Of a stretch of DNA of 64,000 bases, positions 38,997-49,997 are shown in pieces. The position numbers were made by a program, and so were the translations under genes. Each line of letters starts with the position of its first letter. The first letter of the stretch is position 1. Under the pieces are notes generated by a model, which was given only the letters and a program-made list of their open reading frames with translations, had not been told where the DNA came from and made no database searches. Source of the stretch: Symbiodinium sp. CCMP2592 (lineage: Eukaryota; Sar; Dinophyceae; Suessiales; Symbiodiniaceae). The stretch spans positions 616,280 through 680,279 of the forward strand of contig CAJNDT010003846.1 in the NCBI GenBank assembly GCA_905221615.1. The letters are read 5' to 3'.

Positions 38997-41900
38997 CCCA
39001 CTCAAGGGCAAAAATCCTGACAAGGATGGACCCACTGATGGCTCTTACCTCTCACCAGAGGCGTGCCTGACACTGTCGAACCTCGACCCCTCGCCGGTTC
39101 TCTGTGAATGGAACGGCCATGTCGAGGGTGATGAGCCACCAGAGGAAGACTTTGAGTCATACGCAGAGATCTTCTCACAAGAAGCATCGAACGATCTTGA
39201 CGAGATGTGGTGTACAAAAGGGCCTTACAAGGTCATCACCATCGCGATCGTCCATTTCAACTCATTCATGACTCATAAGGAAGAACAGAGACGCGAACTG
39301 GTGAACGCGTTCCTCAACGAGATTCTCCCTTTTAAACCGGATGTAATAGCGGGAGATCTCAATAATATTGCGTCGAGGCTCACCTTAAAAGGTGGAGACG
39401 TTCACCCGCGAAACAGTTTGTTTTCTCTATACCTGGAGAAGAAACTTGCAGCATTCAACAAAATAGCAGGAAGGCACTCACAAGTGCGACATCTTTGCTT
39501 GAACAACTCCGACCAGCACAGACTGGCACGTGCAGATCGTCTACCGGCGGACCCGGCGAAGAAAGTTGCTGACCTTGACTGTATCAACAGTTATATCCTT
39601 GACTGGAGTAAAACGCCGCACACGGCGTCACCTAGTCCAAGAGATGTTACACCTGCCGCCGAAAGAACATACTGGGAGCGAATCTCAGATATGTGGCAGG
39701 ACATGAACAATAACAGGGATATTGATATCCGTCTGTTTGTCTCAGTCAAGCAGTACTATTCAACTTTTTCTAACCTTGACCTATGGTTGAGTCCCTCTGA
39801 CAAAGATTGGCACAGCCCTTTGGGCTTCACGATACAACCAATCCTTACAAAAGGGAAACACAACCGGTCAGATGCCCAGGTTCAGAAGATCGCTGACAAG
39901 CGAAAGGCTTTCAAGCAGCGTAATGCTGAATACTGGGGTTACAAAGATTCATTCGTTTACTCATCCGGCAACAGCTGGTACGACAGATCGCAACCATCAG
40001 GTAGCCATCACAGATACGGAAGATTCTGGGAATGGCCACAGCCTGAACGTCCCAGCGAGCCTGAAGGTCCTCCTCCAAGAAGGAACCAGGAATCATCGTC
40101 CTCTTCACAACAAGATCTACCAAGATCAAGGTCCAGGCCTCAAAGAACCAATATTGTTGACAAGCTCAACATGTCTTTGGAAGAGCTGGATGGACTAGAA
40201 GAAGAACCGTCACCAACAAAAAGTGACATCGAAGAACACGAAAGAGAAACATCAAACTTGATGTCTGCTCAGAGAGATGAAGAGGAACAAGAGGACGAAT
40301 CCTCCAGCCGGAGAAGAAGAAGGAAGGCATCGCGTCCACCGTCTGCTCCGAGCGGCAAGGCACTCAGAACAGCTGCTACAGCAGCGGGGTTGTCGGGCTG
40401 GTTCGGACACCGCAACCAAGGTGGAGCGAACGCAGAGTCTATCAAGACTGATGAAACTTCACTTCCAAACTCACTAACCAGTGAGCAGGACTTCTCCGTC
40501 TTCAGCATCGCGTGGAATGTGTTTCTGCTGCTAATGGGCTTACACTGGATGTGGAAGCAGATTACCAGGCCTCCTATCAGATGTATGGAGCGCCAACAAC
40601 CAAAATCAAAAGCAGCAGCGAACCAAAGAGTTCCATTCCTCGAACCCGAGGATGAACCGCAGACGCGTGAACCTTTAGGACCCAACAGGGTCAATTCCGG
40701 AGAAACAACTGATCTGCGACCTATCTGGCATACTTCCCGAAGCGAAGTCTACCATCTCTCAGACAGCTGTTACCAGCTCAAGCAAGCAAGAGATGTTTGC
40801 AGGAAGGTGCTGTGCAAAAACTGCCTCCATGCAGTACAAGTTGCGGAGATTCGCAGGAACGATCCTTTTCAAAGAGGTGATACACGTCCACGTGGCACCG
40901 AAAGAGACATTGAGCGCTTCCAGACCTACGATGATGCAAGTACCACTCCTCATATGACGCAATTATTCAAAGATGCATTGCATGCACAAATGGCCGAAGA
41001 AGCCATGCAGATTACCTATACATCGATCCCCAAGGGATCCTCGGCAAAAGCCAAAGGTACATCTGCACTCTCAAGTGCCGCATCGTCGTCAGCGCCCAAG
41101 GCAATGCCACCAGTGCCTAACAAGGCAAACATGTCACCTCCACCTAAGAGTCCTCCGCCAAAGGCGAAAGGAACAGTACCTTCAGATCCTCCGAGACCAA
41201 AAGGTCCTACCAGAAGAGGAGGTCAAAATCGGCGCATTCAACGAAAGGCAGCCAGAGAAGCCCACAACAGTGGACTCTGCACCTATGCAGACGCTGCACT
41301 TAACGAAGCCAATCAAGGCCAGGCAATTAACATTACGTGCCGAAACATGGCAGCAAGACACGTCAGCTCTATCGATGCAACGGTAGAAGCAGCCGATCAG
41401 TTTACACAACGCGTGCTACAGCACGTAGAAACATATGATGAAGAGGAACCGTGGAGCACGGAGTTTCTACCAGTCGTGGAAGTCCTATTCAGGAACTTAA
41501 GCGGCGACGAAACAACTGTCATACATGACAATCAAACGGTAACTATGCCTCTTACGAAATACACAGACCTCCTCAGAATCGCACAATCATTGCGAAGCTC
41601 TATCCAGAGAGACAAGGAGGAAAGGAAGGAACATCTTGACACCATCCAAGATACTCTATCCAGAGTGGAAATCCTTCTAACAGCACTGAAGGACTCAAGG
41701 ACAGTCTTTAACCAATTGGTCCATTCCTCACTAGAGATAGAGCGAAGAAATAACAATCTCAAAAATGTCCTCGAGACACTCTTTGACGACCAAAGCTCTG
41801 AGGAAGACCAGTCAGAATCTGACAATGAAGAAGTCCTAACTCCTTCTGCAGCACAGTACTGGAATAGCCTTTATGCCCACGCCTTATCTCCTTCAGGAGA

Positions 41901-42216
41901 TGAAAGTGAAAGATCATGGGCGTCCTCAGACGGACAGCTTGAAAGAAGAAGGGCTGAACGGGCAAAGGCTAAGCAGCCACAACCGGCTAAAGCCAAGGCA
42001 ACTCCAGTCAGCTCACAAGCTGCGCCAAAGGCCGAGCCAAAGGCGACAACATCCAACCATGGATATGATACTGCAGACGCCGCCTTCACCAGGGCTGAGA
42101 ACAGACTACTCGGAATTTATTCAAGTTCCGAAGAAGATCACTCAGACCCGGATGAGCCACATCCGAACGTCTACGCTCGAGCCTATGATCCAAACCTGGA
42201 TCCAAATCTGAGATAA
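38839..42216 (+). CDS. Copia accessory ORF D: rest of EEP-like fold, membrane segment, Cys/His motif
   Basis: 1125 residues; overlaps ORF C in the +1 frame by about 157 nt. Residues ~130-330 continue an EEP-like fold: TIAIVHFNSF, then FKPDVIAGDLNNIA (the GDxN metal/catalytic strand, ~165-178), and LSPSDKDWHSPLGF near 315 in the position of the SDH motif. Then an Arg/Ser/Glu-rich region and one strongly hydrophobic segment (FSVFSIAWNVFLLLMGLHWM, ~552-571) that could span a membrane. A compact Cys/His cluster follows (YHLSDSCYQLKQARDVCRKV plus LCKNC, ~638-662). Toward the C-terminus is a long charged helix with coiled-coil character (~910-1000). TM plus Cys-rich could suggest an envelope-like role, but there is no signal peptide evidence. 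Confidence 0.5.
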   Translation: MVVPRSDCGHATVRYAASPLGTTVPYQEAKEWVHPYSGQRMTRDEFMQIIGYDPLKGKNPDKDGPTDGSYLSPEACLTLSNLDPSPVLCEWNGHVEGDEPPEEDFESYAEIFSQEASNDLDEMWCTKGPYKVITIAIVHFNSFMTHKEEQRRELVNAFLNEILPFKPDVIAGDLNNIASRLTLKGGDVHPRNSLFSLYLEKKLAAFNKIAGRHSQVRHLCLNNSDQHRLARADRLPADPAKKVADLDCINSYILDWSKTPHTASPSPRDVTPAAERTYWERISDMWQDMNNNRDIDIRLFVSVKQYYSTFSNLDLWLSPSDKDWHSPLGFTIQPILTKGKHNRSDAQVQKIADKRKAFKQRNAEYWGYKDSFVYSSGNSWYDRSQPSGSHHRYGRFWEWPQPERPSEPEGPPPRRNQESSSSSQQDLPRSRSRPQRTNIVDKLNMSLEELDGLEEEPSPTKSDIEEHERETSNLMSAQRDEEEQEDESSSRRRRRKASRPPSAPSGKALRTAATAAGLSGWFGHRNQGGANAESIKTDETSLPNSLTSEQDFSVFSIAWNVFLLLMGLHWMWKQITRPPIRCMERQQPKSKAAANQRVPFLEPEDEPQTREPLGPNRVNSGETTDLRPIWHTSRSEVYHLSDSCYQLKQARDVCRKVLCKNCLHAVQVAEIRRNDPFQRGDTRPRGTERDIERFQTYDDASTTPHMTQLFKDALHAQMAEEAMQITYTSIPKGSSAKAKGTSALSSAASSSAPKAMPPVPNKANMSPPPKSPPPKAKGTVPSDPPRPKGPTRRGGQNRRIQRKAAREAHNSGLCTYADAALNEANQGQAINITCRNMAARHVSSIDATVEAADQFTQRVLQHVETYDEEEPWSTEFLPVVEVLFRNLSGDETTVIHDNQTVTMPLTKYTDLLRIAQSLRSSIQRDKEERKEHLDTIQDTLSRVEILLTALKDSRTVFNQLVHSSLEIERRNNNLKNVLETLFDDQSSEEDQSESDNEEVLTPSAAQYWNSLYAHALSPSGDESERSWASSDGQLERRRAERAKAKQPQPAKAKATPVSSQAAPKAEPKATTSNHGYDTADAAFTRAENRLLGIYSSSEEDHSDPDEPHPNVYARAYDPNLDPNLR

Positions 42217-42495
42217 GGAAAATCTCGGAGTTTCACAACAGTGACTCACAAAGCTCTAACAAGAGCAAAGTGAAGGGCTGCATAATTCGATGTAGAAAAT
42301 ATCACCAGACATGATCTTGTACAGACGATCTCTCTGACCAACATGCATGAGTGTGTGCAAAAGGAGTGTCCTCAGCAGTGTACTTCAGTGCTATACCTAG
42401 CTTAAATAATATGCTGTTTTCATCATGAGTCCAGACTCCGCAACTGTGACAGTGGGCATAATAGTATATGTGTGAATGTGCGGCCATGCTTCCGG
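42217..42495 (+). other. 3' untranslated region of the copia-type element
   Basis: 279 bp between the last stop and the PPT, without an ORF on the sense strand. Confidence 0.6.
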
Positions 42496-42515
42496 TAAAA
42501 GAAAATTAGTGTCTG
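42496..42515 (+). other. 3' polypurine-tract region
   Basis: TAAAAGAAAATTAGTGTCTG ends two bases before the 3' LTR; the purine core AAAAGAAAA is the likely plus-strand primer. It is duplicated at 35136-35155. Confidence 0.6.
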
Positions 42516-42517
42516 TT

Positions 42518-42765
42518 TGAAACCATAAACCTCTAAAGGGGTAGCTCTAACAGGTACCTACAGCAATGGCTGCATGCTCATACATATACATTCCGCTGCC
42601 CATTGGCTCACAGTGGTTTTACCATATTGAGACAAGACAAGCTCTCCTTGCGTAGCAAGACAAAACAACTACTGTCCGTGTGCAGGGCGCTGCCCTTTGA
42701 TCCTTAGGGAATAACTGGTCATACACCTCCTAACAAGGAGTATTCCTTGTGGGTGTATCGGCACA
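42518..42765 (+). repeat. 3' LTR
   Basis: 248 bp, TG...CA; nearly identical to 26859-27106. Followed directly by the G-rich tract. Confidence 0.95.
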
Positions 42766-42855
42766 GGGGGGAGGGGAGGGGGGGGGGGGGAGGGGGGGGG
42801 GGGGGAGGGGGGGGGAGGGGGGGTGGAGGGGGGGGGGAGGGGGGGGGGAGGGGAG
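42766..42855. repeat. G/A-rich tract, right target flank
   Basis: Runs of G broken by single A, the continuation of the tract at 26790-26858 that the element split. Confidence 0.9.
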
Positions 42856-42885
42856 GATCCAGGGTTCGGGTGGCCTGCGAGAGGT

Positions 42886-43258
42886 GGGCGTTTCCGAAAA
42901 TGGGGACCCTAATGTAGTACCCTAAGTAGTAGGATCCTTATTTACAAGGACCCCCAAAATAAGGCACCCCTAATTTTCGGAAACTCTAAACCCTTTATAG
43001 AACCTTTATAGATCCCTTTAAGGAACCCTCAAAGGACACCTAAATAAGGCACCCCTAATTTTCGGAAACTCTAAACCCTTTTTAGAACCTCTATAGATCT
43101 TTATAGGAACCCTCAAAGGACCCCAAAATAAGGTAGCCAGGTAGCCCTAATAATCGGAAAGTCTAAACCCTTGTAGAGCCCTTTAAAGGAATACTAGTAC
43201 CCTGACAGTAACCCCTTGAAAAGGAACCCTAAGGTACCCCTAATCTTCAGAAACTCCC
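42886..43258. mobile_element. MITE family 1 copy (GGGAGTTTCCGA ends), internally expanded
   Basis: TIR GGGCGTTTCCGAAAA at the left and TTCAGAAACTCCC at the right; flanked by a 4-bp duplication AGGT (42882-42885 and 43259-43262). The right half (AAGGCACCCCTAATTTTCGGAAACTC) is repeated inside at ~42961-42986 and ~43046-43071, making this copy 373 bp rather than about 100 bp. Confidence 0.65.
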
Positions 43259-43350
43259 AGGTATGGCTTTCCTGTACCGAAGCCTCCGCAGCCACCCCGT
43301 CCGGAGCGACCCTTCTGGGTGCAGGAGCTCCGGGTTCCTTCCGCGCTTTT

Positions 43351-43510
43351 TCAGGGGTTTAGGGGGTTTAGGGGTTTGGGGGTTTGGGGGTTTAGGGGCT
43401 AAGGGGTTTAGGGGTCAGGGGTTTAGGGGTTTAGGGTCTAAGGGTTTAGGGGTTAAGGGGTTAAGGGTTTGGGTTTTAGGGTTTAGGGGCTTAGGTTTAG
43501 GTTTCATTTC
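43351..43510. repeat. Degenerate TTTAGGGG interstitial telomere-like array
   Basis: Variable units TTTAGGG/TTTAGGGG/TTTGGGG/TTAAGGGG in tandem. Confidence 0.8.
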
Positions 43511-43707
43511 AGGGTTTAATTGGGGTTCCGTTTAGGGGTTCTACTGCAATGGATCTCTACCAGGGGCCAGGGGTTCGGGGGTTGGATTCAGGATCGAACA
43601 TATCGTCCTGGGTGAAATGTTCAATATCCACGGATCCTACTATTTAGGGTTCTGTTGGGGTTTAGGGTTGGCGGCTGTTGGGTTTCCGGGTTGGGGTTGA
43701 CGGCTGT

Positions 43708-43823
43708 ACTTCAAGGATCGTGGGACTTAGTAATTGCGGTTACCCTAACTAAACTGATAATTACTTATAGCCCCTATTAAGGTACTTGTAGCCATACTTC
43801 CTAAGTCCCATGATCCTCCAAGT
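43708..43823. mobile_element. MITE family 2 copy (diverged)
   Basis: The left end ACTTCAAGGATCGTGGGACT is inverted at the right as AAGTCCCATGATCCTCCAAGT. The GGGACTTAG core is shared with the 53079 and 59045 copies. Confidence 0.5.
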
Positions 43824-44101
43824 ATCCGAGGGGCATCAACGGTTGGAGGAGGCCCGAACATCATGCTACAAGTGCATAGGCAAGGCACGGGAACAAGCTC
43901 CCCAGAAACTCCAAAATCTCTTAAACCCTAAACCCTAAACCCTAGGAGTATACCTTAAATCTTTCGGGCTTCTTATCATAGTTCACGGTTTAACTTATAC
44001 GGAGTTCTGGAGTCTCTGGGAATACGCCAGATGTACCGGCAGCGAAAGCCTTCAGGGACTTCTATTTCGGGGTTTGGGGGTTTTTGGGCTTAGGGTGTAT
44101 A

Positions 44102-44145
44102 TGAATAAATCAATAAAAAAATAAATAAATATAAATAAATAAATA

Positions 44146-44208
<63 letters not shown>
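44102..44208. repeat. (AAAT)n and (AT)n microsatellite
   Basis: AAATAAAT units change into a perfect AT run (about 44177-44208), directly followed by three TTTAGGG units. Confidence 0.95.
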
Positions 44209-44213
<5 letters not shown>

Positions 44214-45199
44214 TTAGGGTTTAGGGTTTGGATGTAGGGCTTCGGGTTTAAGGTTTCGCCTAGGGTTTAGACTGTCTGGTGAGAATATCCTAGTGAAGTC
44301 CCCATGTGCTCGTACTAAATCAGGCGTCTACGGAGTTGGCTGAGTTGTGGCGTACCGTTGAGTGGCACAAAACGCCTAAAACCCAAAGCTGCAAGCGCAC
44401 TCCCTGAACCAAAAAACCATACCCCAAACCCTCAAAAACAAAGAGCTCTAAGCCCTTTTTAAACCCCAAACCCCTCAGCACATGCAGCCTTCAAAGACTT
44501 TACCGAGGCCTGTACAGTCAGTAGTAACATGTCATGACAGTCCCAGCATTTATGATTCTACTTGAATGTGCCGGAGTGCTGTGTTCTAACATTGAAGGCT
44601 CCCAGCGTAAACCAAACAAAAACTGTAAACACGTCCCACATGCGCAGATCCAAACTATTAAGGCCGCATACATTCGACTCCGACACTTTCCAATCCTATC
44701 CCTCTGAAGGAGCAAAGCATGACGCCACTCGGAGTTCCTGGGTTCAGGGTTTAGGGTTCGGGGTTCAGCCCTCAGGCCAGGAAGTGTAAGCCCTAAAGTG
44801 TTTATGGTTAGGGATCCCAAACACCATAGCCGTACGGAGTACACTGTTTGCGGGCCTGCGCAATTCGTGAATAGTTCTTATTTGAAGTGCATTGTGAACT
44901 ACTCAATGTTCGTTCTAATACACAAGGCCCCGTAGAAGGTTTGAGGGGTTGAGGGGTTTTGTGTCCGGGTTCTGAGTTACGGATCTGGGCTCGGGGGATT
45001 ACTGATTACGGCTTCGGGGTTGCGTTCTGGTGAAGCTGTAGACTTCAGGGAGGAGCAAGTCACAGAACCGCTCCATGTCGTAAAGCTTAAACCTATACTT
45101 TCAACCCTAGACCCTTCCTTTTCGCCCTGTTAAGCCCTACACCCAAACTCTTTGCCAAGGGAGAGGCTCTCTGCATGTTTCAACCGCCGAAAGGGATTT

Positions 45200-45301
45200 G
45201 GGAGTTCACAAAATGGGGGGGGTACCCTATTTTGGGGTCCTTATAAGAAGGATCCTACTACTTAGGGTACTATATTAGGGTCTTTATTCTCGGAAACCCC
45301 C
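45200..45301. mobile_element. MITE family 1 copy
   Basis: GGGAGTT at the left and TCGGAAACCCCC at the right around a core with GGGGTCCTTATAA and GGATCCTACTACTTAGGGTA, shared with the 57255 and 63475 copies. The flanking tetramers (ATTT/ATGT) are a decayed duplication at best. Confidence 0.55.
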
Positions 45302-45570
45302 ATGTAGGGAAAGGAAAGTACAGCCCAGGTCTGGGCTTATGGTGACCCGGAAGTACAACCAGACCGTACCCTGGCGTTTTGTTTCGCGGGGGCATGATTT
45401 GGGTGGTTGTCAAAATGATGGTCCCTTTTGGGGTCCTTGTTAAAATACGGCACCCAATATTTAGGGTACCCAGCAAGGGACCCTAATTGGAGGTGTATTT
45501 ATTTTGGGATTTTTTTTTTTGGGGGCATTTTTTTGGCTTGTGTGCGCGCTTGGCTTGGCTTCTCGGCTTC

Positions 45571-48500
45571 CCTGGCTTCTTGGCTTCTGGCTTCTTGGCT
45601 TTTCGGCTTCTTGGCTTTTTTCTTCGGCATAGAGAGCCTCATAAATCAGTCCTTAAGTCACGCCCTCAACCCTAAGCCGAGCCGAGGCGAATTTAGGTCA
45701 GTAAAGCGGGATAGGGGTTAAAAAAAAATTAAATAAGGATCAAAAAAAATTAAATAAGGATCAAAAAAAATTAAATAAGGATAAAAAATTAAACGGGTAT
45801 CCGCGAAAGGAAGGGGAAAAAGGAACGAAAGACAGAGAGAGAGAGAGAAGGAAAGAAAGAAAGAACGAAAGAAAGAAAGGAAGAAAGAAAGCAAGGGAAA
45901 GAAAGAAAGAACGAAAGAAAGAACGAAATAAAGAAATAAAGAAACAACGAAAGAAAGAAAGAACAAAAGAAAGAAAGAAAGAACAACGAAAGAAAGAAAG
46001 AAAGCCATGCAAGAAACAGAGAAATAAGTAAATAAAGAAAGCTATAAGTAAAGAAAGAAAACAAAAATAGAGAACTAAGTAAAGAAAGAAAGCTACAAGG
46101 AAAGAAAAAAGAAAACACAAGGAAAGAACCAAAGAGAGTTGACAACTTAGAGAAATACCACGGAATCCGTAGGAAAATCGTGTTTTCCCAGGAAAAACCA
46201 AGCAAATCCTTAGGAAACGAAAGAAAATCCCTAGGAAAGCAGTGTTTTCCCTTGGAAAAATTCAAGAATTGCTGTATCTAAAAAGCAAGAAAGAAAGACA
46301 GAAAGAAAGAAAAAACGAGAGAGAGAACGAAAGAACGAAAGCAAAAACAAGAGGAAGAACGAAAGCAAGAACTAAAGAAAGAAACTTAAGGAAATACCAC
46401 GGAATCCGTAGGAAAATCGTGTTTTCCCGAACCAAAAACCAAGCAAATCCTCAGGAAATGAAAACGAATCCGTATGAAAACAGTGTTTCCCCTGGGAAAA
46501 ATTCAAAAATTGCTGTATCTAAAGAGGACGAAAACAAGGAAAACAGAAAGAAAGAAAGATAGAACGAGAGAGAGAACGAAAGAACGAAAGCAAAAACGAA
46601 AGAAAGAACGAAAGCAAGAACGAAAGAAAGAACGAACCAAAGAAAGAACGAAATAAATCAAACCAGAAAGGAAAGCAAGAAAGAAAGGAAGGGAGTATGA
46701 GATGAACAAAGAAAGAACAACAGAAAGAAAGAAAAGAAATGAACGAGCGAAAGAAAGAAAGAAGTCCATAATAAAAAAGCAAAGTTGGAAAATACGAAAG
46801 AGAAAGAATATGAAAAAATCACAGAAACAAAGATACAAGCAACAGGATACTACATAGCCCACTCGAATTTACCATAATATCGTAATGTACCGTAACAGAA
46901 TATAACATAATGTAAATGTAACCTATAAAATATGCTACATATTATGTTGTAAATATACACACTGTACTGTACTATGTTACAATGTACTACACTATAAACT
47001 AAGATGTTGTTTTGTTCTATGTCATCTTCTGTTATATTGTATTGTTTTTTTAGTATGCTATTATATGCTATAAGAAGCAAGGTTCTGTTATGTCAGAAAA
47101 TGTCACACCATTTTTGTGTTGTCGAACCATCTTATGTCGTTCTTCTGGTTTACTATGTTATATATATTAGGTTAGAATGCTAGCGGAAGAAGAGACACGA
47201 ACAGGCACGGAAGAACAAAACACCCGCCGCCGCGCTTTTCGAGACGTGCAAGCTTGATTCAAAGAGTGTTTTCGGCCCATCATGTGAACGTTGTCTCTGC
47301 AAATGGGGGGGGCTGCGCCCCCCCCAACCCCCCCGCTGTTTTAAGCCGTGCAGGGTTGCTTTGATTCTCCCTGGCTTCTTGGCTTCTGGCTTCTTGGCTT
47401 TTCGGCTTCTTGGCTTTTTTCTTCGGCATAGAGAGCCTCATAAATCAGTCCTTAAGTCACGCCCTCAACCCTAAGCCGAGCCGAGGCGAATTTAGGTCAG
47501 TAAAGCGGGATAGGGGTTCAAAAAATAAATAAGGATCAAAAAAAATTAAATAAGGATCAAAAAAAATTAAATAAGGATAAAAAAATTAAACGGGTATCCG
47601 CGAAAGGAAGGGGAAAAAGGAACGAAAGACAGAGAGAGAGAGAAGGAAAGAAAGAAAGAACGAAAGAAAGAAAGGAAGAAAGAAAGCAAGGAAGAAAGAA
47701 AGAAAGAACGAAAGAAAGAACGAAATAAAGAAATAAAGAAACAACGAAAGAAAGAAATAACAAAAGAAAGAAAGAAACAACGAAAGAAAGACAAAAAAGC
47801 CATGCAAGAAACAGAGAAATAAGTAAATAAAGAAAGCTATAAGTAAAGAAAGAAAACAAAAATAGAGAACTAAGTAAAGAAAGAAAGCTACAAGGAAAGA
47901 AAAAAGAAAACAAAAGGAAAGAACCAAAGAGAGTTGACAACTTAGAGAAATACCACGGAATCCCTAGGAAAATCGTGTTTTCCCCAGGAAAAACCAAGCA
48001 AATCCTTAGGAAACGAAAGAAAATCCCTAGGAAAGCAGTGTTTTCCCTTGGAAAAATTCAGGAATAGCTGTATCTAAAAAGCAAGAAAGAAAGACAGAAA
48101 GAAAGAAAAAACGAGAGAGAGAACGAAAGAACGAAAGCAAAAACAAGAGGAAGAACGAAAGCAAGAACTAAAGAAAGACACTTAAGGAAATACCACGGAA
48201 TCCGTAGGAAAATCGTGTTTTCCCGAACCAAAAACCAAGCAAATCCTCAGGAAATGAAAACGAATCCGTATGAAAACAGTGTTTCCCCTGGGAAAAATTC
48301 AAAAATTGTTGTATCTAAAGAGGACGAAAACAAGGAAAACAGAAAGAAAGAAAGATAGAACGAGAGAGAGAACGAAAGAACGAAAGCAAAAACGAAAGAA
48401 AGAACGAAAGCAAGAACGAAAGAAAGAACGAACCAAAGAAAGAACGAAATGAATCAAACCAGAAAGGAAAGCAAGAAAGAAAGGAAGGGAGTATGAGATG

Positions 48501-49993
48501 AACAAAGAAAGAACAACAGAAAGAAAGAAAAGAAATGAACGAGCGAAAGAAAGAAAGAAATCCATAATAAAAAAGCAAAGTTGGAAAATACGAAAGAGAA
48601 AGAATATGAAAAAATCACAGAAACAAAGATACAAGCAACAGGATACTACATAGCCCACTCGAATTTACCATAATATCGTAATGTACCGTAACAGAATATA
48701 ACATAATGTAAATGTAACCTATAAAATATGGTACATATTATGTTGTAAATATACACACTGTACTGTACTATGTTACAATGTACTGCACTATAAACTAAGA
48801 TGTTGTTTTGTTCTATGTCATCTTCTGTTATATTGTATTGTTTTTTAGTATGCTATTATATGCTATAAGAAGCAAGGTTCTGTTATGTCAGAAAATGTCA
48901 CACCATTTTTGTGTTGTCGAACCATCTTATGTCGTTCTTCTGGTTTACTATGTTATATATGTTAGGTTAGAATGCTAGCGGAAGAAGAGACACGAACAGG
49001 CACGGAAGAACAAAACACCCGCCGCCGCGCTTTTCGAGACGTGCAAGCTTGATTCAAAGAGTGTTTTCGGCCCATCATGTGAACGTTGTCTCTGCAAATG
49101 GGGGGGGCTGCGCCCCCCCCCAACCCCCCCGCTGTTTTAAGCCGTGCAGGGTTGCTTTGATTCTCCCTGGCTTCTTGGCTTCTGGCTTCTTGGCTTTTCG
49201 GCTTCTTGGCTTTTTTCTTCGGCATAGAGAGAGCCTCATAAATCAGTCCTTAAGTCACGCCCTCAACCCTAAGCCGAGCCGAGGCGAATTTAGGTCAGTA
49301 AAGCGGGATAGGGGTTAAAAAAAATAAATAAGGATCAAAAAAAGATTAAATAAGGATCAAAAAAAATTAAATAAGGATAAAAAAAATTAAACGGGTATCC
49401 GCGAAAGGAAGGGGAAAAAGGAACGAAAGACAGAGAGAGAGAGAGAAGGAAAGAAAGAAAGAACGAAAGAAAGAAAGGAAGAAAGAAAGCAAGGAAGAAA
49501 GAAAGAACGAACGAAAGAAAGAACGAAATAAAGAAATAAAGAAACAACGAAAGAAAGAAAGAACAAAAGAAAGAAAGAAAGAAACAACGAAAGAAAGAAA
49601 GAAAGCCATGCAAGAAACAGAGAAATAAGTAAGTAAAGAAAGCTATAAGTAAAGAAAGAAAACAAAAATAGAGAACTAAGTAAAGAAAGAAAGCTACAAG
49701 GAAAGAAAAAAGAAAACACAAGGAAAGAACCAAAGAGAGTTGACAACTTAGAGAAATGCCACGGAATCCCTAGGAAAATCGTGTTTTCCCCAGGAAAAAC
49801 CAAGCAAATCCTTAGGAAACGAAAGAAAATCCCTAGGAAAGCAGTGTTTTCCCTTGGAAAAATTCAAGAATTGCTGTATCTAAAAAGCAAGAAAGAAAGA
49901 CAGAAAGAAAGAAAAAAACGAGAGAGAGAACGAAAGAACGAAAGCAAAAACAAGAGGAAGAACGAAAGCAAGAACTAAAGAAAGAAACTTAGA
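45571..49993. repeat. 1.8-kb satellite, two full copies and one partial copy
   Basis: Copy 1 45571-47369, copy 2 47370-49165 and copy 3 49166-~49993, each beginning CCTGGCTTCTTGGCTTCTGG. Periods are 1799 and 1796 bp and identity is very high by eye. Each unit contains a purine-rich (GAAA/GAACGAAAG)n block of about 1.1 kb, an internal duplication of an AAATACCACGGAATCC block, an AT-rich segment, and (in full copies) a GGGGGGGCTGCGCCCCCCC hairpin. Open frames full of Ser/Phe/Leu on the minus strand are shadows of the GAAA block. Confidence 0.9.
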
Positions 49994-49997
49994 GAAA

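Larger units (their letters stand above)
26859..42765 (+). mobile_element. 15.9-kb Ty1/copia LTR retrotransposon with a long post-pol region
   Basis: Two 248-bp LTRs with TG...CA ends, an initiator-Met-like primer binding site, one intact Gag-protease-integrase-RT-RNase H ORF in copia order, and a polypurine tract before the 3' LTR. The LTRs differ at only a few positions, so insertion is fairly recent. The element is about three times the usual 5-kb copia length because of a long Gag-Pol and about 7 kb of additional ORFs between pol and the 3' LTR. The target was a G-rich tract, so the 5-bp duplication (GGGGG on both sides) is consistent but not informative. Confidence 0.9.

Noticed and set aside
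45718-49803. Long minus-strand ORFs rich in Phe, Leu and Ser that look like membrane proteins
   Set aside because: They are antisense translations of (GAAA)n-type DNA in the 1.8-kb satellite.
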